Part shown: one piece after another, positions 16,153 to 23,808 of the stretch
Position numbering within the stretch: the stretch's first letter is position 1
Layout: each line of letters opens with the position of its first letter
Translations under genes and position numbers: made by a program
NCBI RefSeq assembly: GCF_014203545.1
Contig: NZ_JACHJG010000006.1
Location: 248,001 to 312,000 of the forward strand
Source of the DNA: Streptomyces netropsis
GTDB taxonomy: Bacteria > Actinomycetota > Actinomycetes > Streptomycetales > Streptomycetaceae
Direction: 5' to 3'
DNA: 64,000 nucleotides
The notes under the pieces: model-generated
Database searches by the model: none
Told to the model about the DNA's origin: nothing
What the model saw: only the letters and a program-made list of their open reading frames with translations

Positions 16153-17219
16153 TTGGTGGTTCCGGTGAGGTCGCGGCAGGCTTCGTCCCCGCGGAGAATC
16201 ATGTGGTGCGTCCGCCGCAGCACTCGGCCCGGAGAGACCCCCAGGTCATCGGCCAGACGGCGGCGGGTGCGGTCGAACACGGTCAAGGCGTCGGCCTGCC
16301 GACCGCTCAGGTACAGCGCGCGCATGAGCATCGCGGCGACCGGTTCGTTCAGGGGCTGCGCCACGGTCAAGGCCGACAGCTCGGCGATCGCTTCGCAATG
16401 CTGGCCCAGCCGCAGTTGCCAGTCGAGCTTCCGCTGCACGAGGACGATCCTGCGCGTGGTGAGCCGCAGCCGCTCCAGCTCGGCCAACGGCCCGGGCAGG
16501 CCGGCCAGGGGCTCACCACGGAACAGGTCGAGCGCCTGTGAGCAGGCACGGACCGCCTCGGTCAGTTCACCCGCCCGCTCGGCGGTGCCGGCCTCGGTGA
16601 CCAGTTCCTCCACACGCGCCACGTCCACGGTGACCGCGCCGGGGAGCAGCCGGTAGCCGCACCGGTCGCGCTCGATCGCCGGGTCCGGGCTGCCTCCCCC
16701 GCCAAGGATCTTGCGCAGCCGGTAGATGTACACCGGCACCACGTTCGTGCTCGGCGGCTCCTCCCCCCACACCCCGTCGAGCAGTTCCTGCCGGCTGACC
16801 GTCCGGCCCAGGCACAGCGCCAGCGCCGTCAGCACGGCTTGCTGGCGCAGATGCCCCAGGTCCAGGGGCTGTCCGTCGCGCCATGCCCGCAGTGGTCCGA
16901 GCACCGATATGCGCAACCGTGGTGCGGGCATGTGGCGGGTGGCCGTCGACGGCACCGGGCGCGGCACCTGTCTGCGGGGGCCGCGGCCGGGGGCGACCAG
17001 GCCGCAGTCGAAGGCGTGGACGATGGCGGCGGCCCGATCACGCAGTCCGAGTGTGCCGAGGATCCGTGCGAGGTGTCCGGCCACGGTGTCCTCGGGGATG
17101 GCGAGGGCGGCGGCGATCTCGTCGTCCCTCAGGCCACAGCCGACCGCGTAGAGCACCTCGCGCTCCTGGTGCCTGAGCGTGGTGACGGTCGGCTGGGCGG
17201 TGGTCGCGGTGATCGGCAT
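16149..17219 (-). CDS. LuxR-HTH / SARP (OmpR-HTH + BTAD) fusion regulator
   Basis: The 356-residue protein has three parts. Residues about 14-68 are a LuxR/GerE helix-turn-helix (LRHQEREVLYAVGCGLRDDE, then TVAGHLARILGTLGLRDR). Residues about 100-190 are an OmpR/PhoB-type winged helix as in SARPs (LRISVLGPLRAWRDG, RQELLDGVWGEEPPSTNVV, YRLRKILGG). Residues about 205-350 are a bacterial transcriptional activation domain (VDVARVEELV, RGEPLAGLPGPLAELERLR, DDLGVSPGRVLR). SARPs usually activate biosynthetic clusters through heptamer direct repeats; the LuxR HTH at the N-terminus gives a second DNA-binding unit. It is divergent from the XRE-NACHT gene and coupled to the DUF6585-like gene. A possible target is the repeat at 22301. 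Confidence 0.86.
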   Translation of the reverse strand: MPITATTAQPTVTTLRHQEREVLYAVGCGLRDDEIAAALAIPEDTVAGHLARILGTLGLRDRAAAIVHAFDCGLVAPGRGPRRQVPRPVPSTATRHMPAPRLRISVLGPLRAWRDGQPLDLGHLRQQAVLTALALCLGRTVSRQELLDGVWGEEPPSTNVVPVYIYRLRKILGGGGSPDPAIERDRCGYRLLPGAVTVDVARVEELVTEAGTAERAGELTEAVRACSQALDLFRGEPLAGLPGPLAELERLRLTTRRIVLVQRKLDWQLRLGQHCEAIAELSALTVAQPLNEPVAAMLMRALYLSGRQADALTVFDRTRRRLADDLGVSPGRVLRRTHHMILRGDEACRDLTGTTK

Positions 17220-17302
17220 CGTGGCTCCCCGGGTCCGGGCTGCTTCCTGCGGCGAATGCCGTCGACGCTGGCCCCGGCGGCGGAAAACGGACAGGCCAGA
17301 AG

Positions 17303-17350
17303 ACCGGCCGTATCCGGCCGGTGGCCGCGCTAGAGTCCCCCACCTGGGGA
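17303..17350 (+). promoter_or_regulatory. Promoter with palindromic operator for the XRE-NACHT gene
   Basis: ACCGGCCG-TATC-CGGCCGGT (17303-17322) is a perfect 8-bp inverted repeat. A -10-like TAGAGT follows at 17331-17336, and a second inverted repeat TCCCC-cacct-GGGGA spans 17336-17350, over the expected transcription start. The arrangement suits repression or autoregulation by the XRE domain encoded just downstream. A strong GGGGGAGG ribosome-binding site lies before GTG 17382. Confidence 0.5.
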
Positions 17351-17381
17351 AACGACATATCCAAGGGGGAGGCCGTGACCT

Positions 17382-19721
17382 GTGGCCAGTGAGTTCAGCG
17401 CGCTCTTAAAGCGGCTGCGGCACGACGCGGGAATGACTCAGGAGACCCTGGCAGAAAGCGCGGGAGTGGGCGTGCGCACCATCCGCGGACTGGAGACCGG
17501 CGAGCGCACCGACCCCCGGGTGACCACGGTGCGGCTGCTGGCCGACGCACTCGGGCTGGCACCGGAGGACCGTGAGGAGCTGTTGGCCGCCGCCATCCGC
17601 CGGACCGGGCACGAGGGCCGGGCGGACGACTCGACCGACCACGTCCGACCGGCCGCGGGGCAGCCGGTCTCGGTGTTCCAGGAAACCCTGGCCGACATCG
17701 GCGAGCAGCTCGCGCAGACGGTGGCTGCCCGCTGGCAGCGCGAGGAGGAGCACCGGCAGGTCCACGACCCCTACCCGCTGCCGGTGGGCTGGCGGTCGGC
17801 TCCCGAGGAGCTGACCGACCACTGGGCCAACATCCACTGTCTGCCCGCCGGGGTCAGCCACGGTCCGCTGGACCTGAGCGGGCGCCTGGACGAGATCGTG
17901 GGCGTGTACCGGCGGATCCCGTCCGGGCGGCTGGTGGTGCTGGGCCGGCCCGGCTCCGGGAAGACGATCCTCGCCGTGCGGTTCGTCCTGGACTACCTGA
18001 AGTCGAGGGCCCGCACCGATGCCGTACCAGTGATCTTCAGTATCGGCTCGTGGGATCCCACCGCCATCACGTTCCGGGACTGGCTGACGAGGCAGCTGAC
18101 ACGCGATCACCCCGGTCTCGCCGCGCCGGGACCCGCCGGGACGAGCCTCGCCGCCGCACTGGTCGAGAGCAGCCGGGTGCTCCCCGTGCTGGACGGCTTC
18201 GACGAGATCGCCGGCGGTCTGCGCCGCCCCGCGCTGGAGGCACTCAACGCCACCGCCCTGCCCCTCCTGCTGACGAGCCGGCCGTCCGAGTACGCCGCCG
18301 CGGTGGCGGAGACCGACGTGCTCACCTCCGCCGCGGCGGTGAATCTGACCGATCTCACCCCGGGCGACCTGGCCGACTACCTGCCGCGCACCACGCGCAA
18401 GGCCCGCGGCGGGGACCCCGCGAGGACCGCCTGGGACCCCGTGCTGAGCGAGCTGCGTGAGCGACCGCGCAGCCAGGCCGGTGCCAACCTCGCCGCGGTG
18501 CTCACCACCCCGCTGATGGTCGCTCTCGCCCGCGCCGTCTACAGCGACACCCCCGGCCACGACCCGGTGTCGCTCCTGGACACCCGGCGATTCGGCAGCC
18601 CCGGGGAGTTGGAGGAGCACCTTCTCGACAATTTCGTCGCCGCCGTCTACCGCCCCCGGCCGGAACACCGGCCGGGCAGTGGTCCGCGTCGCGGCGTCGA
18701 CGCGGAACGCGCCCGGTACTGGCTCGGCTATCTCGCCCACCACCTGACCCGGCTCGACACCCCCAACCTGGAGTGGTGGCGGCTCGGTTCGGGGCTGCGC
18801 CGCTCCACGCGCACGCTGGTGACCGCGCTGATGATCTGTCTGGTCACCGGGCTCGTCGACTGTGTGGTCGGCACCCTCTTCGACTCCCTCGGATTCCAGC
18901 TCGCGGACGGGCTGGCCGTGGGGATCGTCGCCGGGCTCATGTTCGGGATCACGTACTGGTTCATGGTGGCGGCCAAGAACGCGGCGGTGGCGCCGTCCGG
19001 CGTGCGCGTGAAGATGTCCGGCAGGGCCGGGAAGGCCGCGCGGAGGACCGTCCCCCGGCTCGTGATCGGATTGCTGGGCGGGCTCGTCTTCGGCTTCGGC
19101 TACGGCTTCGTACGCGGGGTGCACAACGGCGTCATCCGTCACGTCGGGCTTCCGGCCGCCCTGCACACCGGTCTCTGCGACGGCATCATCTACGGACTTG
19201 CGTTCGCGCTGGCGGCCGGTCCCAGCTTCGGCCTGCTGAGCCTCCTCGAAACGCCCCTCGACATCCGGTCCGCCATCAATCCGGTCGGTCTCCTGCGCAC
19301 CAACTTCCGGACGGTCGTCACTCAGCTCCTCGTCTGGGCCCCCACTTTCGGAATCCTGGTCGGCTTCGGGGCCGAGCTGGTGACCGGCCTCTCATCGGAC
19401 CTCCTGGGACCGATCGTCTGGAGCACCACGTCCTCGTTCAAGCTCGGCCTCATCAGCGGGCTCGGCGGCGCACTCAGCTATGCCCTCGGCCTGACGGCCT
19501 GGGGCCAGTGGGTGGTGTTCTCCCGGATCTGGCTGCCGCTGACCGGCCAGCTGCCCTGGTCCGTCGTCACCTTCCTGGAGGACGCCTATCAGCGGGGTGT
19601 TCTCCGCCAGGCAGGCGCGGTCTACCAGTTCCGCCACGCCCGCCTCCAGGACCACCTGGCCCGCACCTACCGGGCACCCCGGCAGTCGACCGGGCCGGGC
19701 GGCGTCGCTCCCCCTCGCTGA
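17382..19721 (+). CDS. XRE-HTH / NACHT NTPase / polytopic membrane protein
   Basis: The 779-residue protein starts with an XRE helix-turn-helix (residues about 4-65; MTQETLAESAGVGVRTIRGL). A linker precedes a NACHT-type P-loop NTPase: Walker A GRPGSGKT at residues 188-195, and Walker B VLPVLDGFDEI near residue 270 with the small-residue spacing typical of NACHT. Sensor-like LLTSRPSEY and a winged-helix region with EEHLLDNFVAAVY follow. From about residue 475 onward there are around six hydrophobic segments (for example GLLGGLVFGFGYGFVRG), so the C-terminus is membrane embedded. Codon 9 is TTA. NACHT proteins act as oligomerising sensors, and bacterial ones include anti-phage systems; the combination with DNA-binding and membrane domains suggests a signal-responsive regulator or defence effector. 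The ligand is unknown. Confidence 0.85.
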   Translation: MASEFSALLKRLRHDAGMTQETLAESAGVGVRTIRGLETGERTDPRVTTVRLLADALGLAPEDREELLAAAIRRTGHEGRADDSTDHVRPAAGQPVSVFQETLADIGEQLAQTVAARWQREEEHRQVHDPYPLPVGWRSAPEELTDHWANIHCLPAGVSHGPLDLSGRLDEIVGVYRRIPSGRLVVLGRPGSGKTILAVRFVLDYLKSRARTDAVPVIFSIGSWDPTAITFRDWLTRQLTRDHPGLAAPGPAGTSLAAALVESSRVLPVLDGFDEIAGGLRRPALEALNATALPLLLTSRPSEYAAAVAETDVLTSAAAVNLTDLTPGDLADYLPRTTRKARGGDPARTAWDPVLSELRERPRSQAGANLAAVLTTPLMVALARAVYSDTPGHDPVSLLDTRRFGSPGELEEHLLDNFVAAVYRPRPEHRPGSGPRRGVDAERARYWLGYLAHHLTRLDTPNLEWWRLGSGLRRSTRTLVTALMICLVTGLVDCVVGTLFDSLGFQLADGLAVGIVAGLMFGITYWFMVAAKNAAVAPSGVRVKMSGRAGKAARRTVPRLVIGLLGGLVFGFGYGFVRGVHNGVIRHVGLPAALHTGLCDGIIYGLAFALAAGPSFGLLSLLETPLDIRSAINPVGLLRTNFRTVVTQLLVWAPTFGILVGFGAELVTGLSSDLLGPIVWSTTSSFKLGLISGLGGALSYALGLTAWGQWVVFSRIWLPLTGQLPWSVVTFLEDAYQRGVLRQAGAVYQFRHARLQDHLARTYRAPRQSTGPGGVAPPR

Positions 19722-19790
19722 CGGCGCCGCCACTCGGCTTTCGGCCCGGGGTGGACGGGGCACTGGTGGGAGTGCGACCGCTCGGTGCGG

Positions 19791-21020
19791 TCACGCGGCG
19801 CCGAACACGACCGCCGAGTTCTGGCCGCCGAATCCGAAGTTCTGCTTGATGGCGACGTTGATCGAGGCGGGTCGGCCCACGAGCGGGGTGTAGTCCAAGT
19901 CGCAGTCGGGGTCGGGGTTGTCCAGGTTCGCGGTGGGCGGCACATACTTCTCGCGCATGGCGAGCAGCACGCCGACGCTCTCCAACACCCCGCACGCGCC
20001 GCAGGCGTGGCCGATGACCGACTTGGGCGCCGTGATCGCCACATGTCGCGCGTGCGAGCCGAACGCGCGCTTGATGGCCGCCGTTTCCGCCCGGTCGTTG
20101 AGCGGTGTCGACGTTCCGTGCGCACTGACCAGGTCGACGGCAGTGGGGTCGAGGCGGGCGTCGGCGCAGGCCAGCTCGATCGTCCTGGCCGCAATCGCGC
20201 CGTCCGGCCGGGGAGCCAGGGCGTGGTGGGCGTCGCAGGTGGACGCGGCGCCGAGCACCTCGCCGTGCACGGTCGCGCCGCGACGCAGCGCGGATCGCTC
20301 GGACTCCAGCACGAGCACGGCGGCGCCCTCGGCCGGCACCATGCCGTCGCGGTCGCGGTCGAACGGCCGGGACGCGCGCACCGCCTCGGCCGCGGGTCGC
20401 CTAGAGAGCGCGTCCAGCAAGCAGAACGACGCCAGGCTCGGCAGGTCCAGCCAGCTCTCCACGCCGCCGACGAGGACCACGTCGGCGATGCCGTCACGCA
20501 CCGCGCGCAGGCCGGCTCCGATGGCGTCCGTCGAGGATGCGCAGGCGGTCGAGATGGTGAGCACCGGGCCGGTGATGTCCAGTTCCTGGGCGACGAGCCC
20601 GGCAGCCTGGTTGGGCAACAGCCGGAGCAGGCCGAGCCGGTTCATCCGTGACCACCCCTCCTGGCGCAGGACGGTCACGAGTTGCGCGGTCTCGTCGAGC
20701 CCACCGCCGCCGGTGCCGACGTACAGCGCCCCCGGCGCCGTGCGCAGCCTCGCGTCCTCCCGTGCCTTCATCGCCGCGGAGAACAACAACTGCTGAAAGC
20801 GTGAGGTACGGCGGACCTGTTGGGTGGACATGTGCTCCCGGGGGTCGAACCCCTTGACCGCGCCACCGACCTGGCACGGCAGCGGTTGCTCGAGTTCCAG
20901 CGCCGAGATCGCGGGGCGTCCCGCGGACAGGGCGTCCCACAACTCGTCCGGTGTGGCGCCCGCGCACGACTCGACGCCGATGCCGGTCACCAGCACACGA
21001 TGGCGCGGCGCCTCGGACAT
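19791..21020 (-). CDS. Beta-ketoacyl-ACP synthase (FabF/KAS II type)
   Basis: A 409-residue discrete ketosynthase with the full catalytic triad: Cys160 (STACASSTDA), His in SAHGTSTPLND and His in KSVIGHACGACG, plus the C-terminal NFGFGGQNSAV. It condenses an acyl thioester with malonyl-ACP. It is the last gene of a three-gene minus-strand operon after a methyltransferase and its own ACP, and its ATG overlaps the ACP stop by one base. There is no chain-length factor, ketoreductase or acyltransferase beside it, so it may perform a single elongation or borrow fatty acid synthase parts. The GIGVESCAGAT N-terminus resembles secondary-metabolism KS enzymes more than housekeeping FabF. Confidence 0.9.
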   Translation of the reverse strand: MSEAPRHRVLVTGIGVESCAGATPDELWDALSAGRPAISALELEQPLPCQVGGAVKGFDPREHMSTQQVRRTSRFQQLLFSAAMKAREDARLRTAPGALYVGTGGGGLDETAQLVTVLRQEGWSRMNRLGLLRLLPNQAAGLVAQELDITGPVLTISTACASSTDAIGAGLRAVRDGIADVVLVGGVESWLDLPSLASFCLLDALSRRPAAEAVRASRPFDRDRDGMVPAEGAAVLVLESERSALRRGATVHGEVLGAASTCDAHHALAPRPDGAIAARTIELACADARLDPTAVDLVSAHGTSTPLNDRAETAAIKRAFGSHARHVAITAPKSVIGHACGACGVLESVGVLLAMREKYVPPTANLDNPDPDCDLDYTPLVGRPASINVAIKQNFGFGGQNSAVVFGAA

Positions 21021-21289
21021 CACAGCGCCCCCGACATCGCGTCGGCCACGTCTCCGACCGTGCGCAGATCGGCGATCCTGATACCGGTGTCCGCCAGCTC
21101 GACCCCGAATTCCCGCTCCAGCACGGCGATGAGCTCGAGCGCCTCCATGGAATCGAGACCCAACACCGGCTGGCCGGGATCAGCGGCGTAGAACAGGGCC
21201 GAGTGGCGGGTGATTTCCGATGGGGATTCACCCAGGTCCGGCCGGATTTCGACAATAGCCTGGGTCACCACGTGCAAAGCCTCGGTCAT
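21020..21289 (-). CDS. Acyl carrier protein
   Basis: An 89-residue carrier protein with the phosphopantetheine site GLDSMEALEL (Ser47), followed by the acidic helix VLEREFGVEL and the C-terminal DLRTVGDVADAM. It lies 23 bp after the methyltransferase and overlaps the KS start, so KS and ACP are co-translated. It is the likely partner of the KS and, through acyl transfer, of the two divergent condensation-domain proteins. The start ATG 21289 is followed by a normal N-terminal helix; in-frame sequence upstream belongs to the methyltransferase region. Confidence 0.9.
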   Translation of the reverse strand: MTEALHVVTQAIVEIRPDLGESPSEITRHSALFYAADPGQPVLGLDSMEALELIAVLEREFGVELADTGIRIADLRTVGDVADAMSGAL

Positions 21290-21312
21290 GATGAATTCCT
21301 TTCCGATGTTTT

Positions 21313-22152
21313 TCACGGCCGGATCGCGGAGAAGTACACACAGCGCCGCGTGATCGTGAACGGGGCGCGCTCGTATTGCTGTTCCATCGTCTCGGTGAGC
21401 AGTTCCGCAGCGGTATGCCGGTCGATCCCGGGTAGCGCGGCGGCGGCGAACATCGGGGTCGAGCACAATGCGGCGAGAAAGCGCGGGCCGAGGGTGAACG
21501 CCCGCTCGGTGGTGACCACGCCGGTGAAGCCGCCCGCGTCGAGGGCAGCCTGATAGTCCCCGGCACTCCTGCGCAGCCCAGAGGGCCGGCCGACGGCCGA
21601 CCGGACCAGCGGGAGCCCGCGCGACCGGGCGACACGGCGGGCCGTGCCGACCAACTCGGCGTACAGGGGCAGGTCGGCCGCGGTTTCCGCGCCCGAGTAG
21701 AAGGCCGAGTTGAACACCAGGCGTCCGCCTCCGGCGAGAACCTGTCCGATCGCGGTGAGCGCCTCGTCGAGGTCCGGGACGAGATGAATGCAGTTGGCCA
21801 GCACGACCGTGTCGAAGGCGTCCGGCGGGAACAACCGGGAGACGGAGGACGCGTCTCCCCCGACGAATCGGGCCCGGTCGCCCAGGCGGGCCTGTGCCGC
21901 GTCGAGCAGGGCCGGTTCGGGATCGACGCCGACCAGGGACATGGCCGGGTCGCGCAGCAGCAGTTGCTCGCTGACGGCTCCGTCTCCGCACCCCAGGTCG
22001 AGGACGGCCGGCCCGGAGCCGACCGGGACCAGGTCGAGCAGCGCGCGGTTCAACTCGGCGTATTCCGGGTCGCGACGCAGCGCGGCATAGTCCATGGACG
22101 GTTCCATATCGCCCACGACCCGGGAGGATTCGGTGTCTGCTCGTGCGTTCAT
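21313..22152 (-). CDS. SAM-dependent class I methyltransferase
   Basis: A 279-residue Rossmann-fold methyltransferase: motif I VLDLGCGDGAVSEQ, an acidic strand-2 end in LVGVDPEPALLD, motif II-like DTVVLANCIHLV and post-motif LAGGGRLVFNSAF. The C-terminal third is helical and may shape the substrate pocket. The start at ATG 22152 follows GGAAGGT; earlier starts reach into the promoter region. As first gene of the MT-ACP-KS operon it could methylate an ACP-bound intermediate or the final product. Confidence 0.86.
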   Translation of the reverse strand: MNARADTESSRVVGDMEPSMDYAALRRDPEYAELNRALLDLVPVGSGPAVLDLGCGDGAVSEQLLLRDPAMSLVGVDPEPALLDAAQARLGDRARFVGGDASSVSRLFPPDAFDTVVLANCIHLVPDLDEALTAIGQVLAGGGRLVFNSAFYSGAETAADLPLYAELVGTARRVARSRGLPLVRSAVGRPSGLRRSAGDYQAALDAGGFTGVVTTERAFTLGPRFLAALCSTPMFAAAALPGIDRHTAAELLTETMEQQYERAPFTITRRCVYFSAIRP

Positions 22153-22214
22153 GAATTGACCTTCCAGCGTCGGCCAATGAATCGGCGCAGTTACGGAATG
22201 AATGACGGGAGCAG

Positions 22215-22243
22215 AAGCTACCAGCGCACCCGAAGAGCAACAA
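22215..22243 (-). promoter_or_regulatory. Promoter for MT-ACP-KS operon
   Basis: Reading leftwards, TTGTTG (22243-22238) and TAGCTT (22220-22215) are separated by exactly 17 bp, a good sigma-70/HrdB-like pair about 60 bp upstream of the methyltransferase start. Confidence 0.5.
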
Positions 22244-22300
22244 GAGGGTTGTTCCCCCGTACCGACGCCCCGATCTGCGTGACCAGCGAACACCTCTCGA

Positions 22301-22333
22301 TTTCATCTTTGTTTCATCGCGACCGGATAGCTT
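22301..22333 (+). promoter_or_regulatory. SARP-like heptamer direct repeats and -10 box
   Basis: Two exact TTTCATC heptamers (22301-22307 and 22312-22318) are spaced 11 bp start to start. They end 9 bp before a -10-like TAGCTT (22328-22333), and there is no correctly placed -35. SARP activators typically bind direct heptamers with this 11-bp period about 8 bp upstream of -10. The site would drive the condensation-domain gene at 22419. Confidence 0.45.
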
Positions 22334-22418
22334 CGGCCCGCCGCACCGAGGCGTCATAAGGAGAGCATCGTGATGGTGATTCAAGACCGGCGTCGTACTT
22401 TGTCGATGCGGTGAGACA

Positions 22419-23777
22419 TTGAAGTTCACAGAATTGGGTGACAGCAGGGTTCCCGCCGGCCGACTGGTGTTCTGGACACCGACCGCCGCCGCCTCGGCCT
22501 GGGCGGACGACCCACGAGCGCCCGCGCTCGTCCACGAGCACCATGTGCGTGCCGCGGCCGCGCGGGGACCACGGCATGTCGATCCGGCATGGGTCGGGGT
22601 GTCGTTCGGCGTGGGCCGGGTCAGCCGGCACCAGGTCGGTTCCGCGTTCTCGTCCTGGGTGCGCGGACACGAACACCTGCGGAGCAGACTGGTGCCGGCC
22701 CGTGAGCGCTGCGTACGCCGCACGCTCCCCGCGAGCGCGGTCACGCTGCGACGGGAGGACATCGGCGACTTCGCCGACGGCGCCTCGGTCCGACGACAGA
22801 TCGAGGCCTTCTTCGACCGCGGCGCGGGACCGTTGGGCTGGCCGCAGGTGGTCTTCGCAACGGTCGAGGGCGCAGGCGGGGTGACGGTGTTCGCGGGGGC
22901 GGATCACGGCATCGTGGACGGCTACACGCTCGCCATGATCCCGGGGCAGATCCGCGGCCTCCTGGCAGGCCGCGCCGAGAACATACCCGGGCTGACCTTC
23001 CTGGACTTCGGTGCCGAGGAGCGGAGCCTGGTCGACCGGCTGCCGATGGGGCCTGAACACACGGACCACTGGCGGACCCTGCTCTGCGAAACCCACGACA
23101 AGACACCCGCTTTCCCCCTGCCGCTCGGCGCGTCCGAGGTGCCGCTCACGCAGCGCAGCGCCTACCGCTGGCTTCTCGACGGACCGGCGACCACCAGGTT
23201 CGCCGCCGCGTCGCGCGCAGGCGGAGGCACCACCGCCGCAGGGCTGCTCGCCTGCCTCGCGCTCGGTGCGGCGAAGGTCGCGGGTGAGCGACATCTGTCC
23301 GTGGTGAGTCTGGCCAACACCCGGCCCGACCAGTGGCGAGCGGCCCCGGGCTGGTTCGTCGGCCTGCACCCGGTGCGGATCCCGACGGCTCCCGGGGCGG
23401 CCTTCACCGACACCCTCGCCTTCGCCGCCGCCGAACTGCGCCGCCGCAGACCGGGGCCGGGCAATTCGCTGCCGCACATCAGCCAGGTGCTGCGCAGGGA
23501 GATCCACCCCCGGTTCGTCGTGTCCTATCTCGATGTACGCCGGGTGGTGGGCACCCCGCCGCAGCAGGAAGACATGATGCTGCGCAGCCGAATCCACAGC
23601 CCGGCCGAGGTGTACGTGTGGCTGACCAGGAGCGACCGCGGCGTGCACGTGTCGACGCGCTTCCCCGACACGGCCGTGGCGCGCGCGAACGTCGAACGCT
23701 TCGTTCTGGCCGCCGCGCACGCCGCCGTCGGCGTCGCGGACGGCCATCGGGCCGAAGCGGTGCCGACGCCCGTCTAG
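22419..23777 (+). CDS. Stand-alone condensation-domain protein 1
   Basis: A 452-residue member of the condensation/chloramphenicol acetyltransferase-like superfamily. The HxxxDG catalytic motif is present as DHGIVDG, with His163, Asp167 and Gly168. The later region WFVGLHPVRIP resembles the NRPS C-domain and PapA-type latch segment. Such enzymes join an acyl thioester to an amine or alcohol. No adenylation or carrier domain is attached, so the donor is probably the ACP encoded on the opposite arm. The only start with support is TTG 22419, behind a weak GGTGAG. It is followed 31 bp later by a second condensation protein. Confidence 0.8.
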   Translation: MKFTELGDSRVPAGRLVFWTPTAAASAWADDPRAPALVHEHHVRAAAARGPRHVDPAWVGVSFGVGRVSRHQVGSAFSSWVRGHEHLRSRLVPARERCVRRTLPASAVTLRREDIGDFADGASVRRQIEAFFDRGAGPLGWPQVVFATVEGAGGVTVFAGADHGIVDGYTLAMIPGQIRGLLAGRAENIPGLTFLDFGAEERSLVDRLPMGPEHTDHWRTLLCETHDKTPAFPLPLGASEVPLTQRSAYRWLLDGPATTRFAAASRAGGGTTAAGLLACLALGAAKVAGERHLSVVSLANTRPDQWRAAPGWFVGLHPVRIPTAPGAAFTDTLAFAAAELRRRRPGPGNSLPHISQVLRREIHPRFVVSYLDVRRVVGTPPQQEDMMLRSRIHSPAEVYVWLTRSDRGVHVSTRFPDTAVARANVERFVLAAAHAAVGVADGHRAEAVPTPV

Positions 23778-23808
23778 CCGACCGCTCAATGGAGGAGGAG
23801 ACCCTACC

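Noticed and set aside
19776..19792. Hairpin GACCGC-tcggt-GCGGTC between the NACHT and KS genes
   Set aside because: Short, and overlapping the KS stop codon; not convincing as a terminator.
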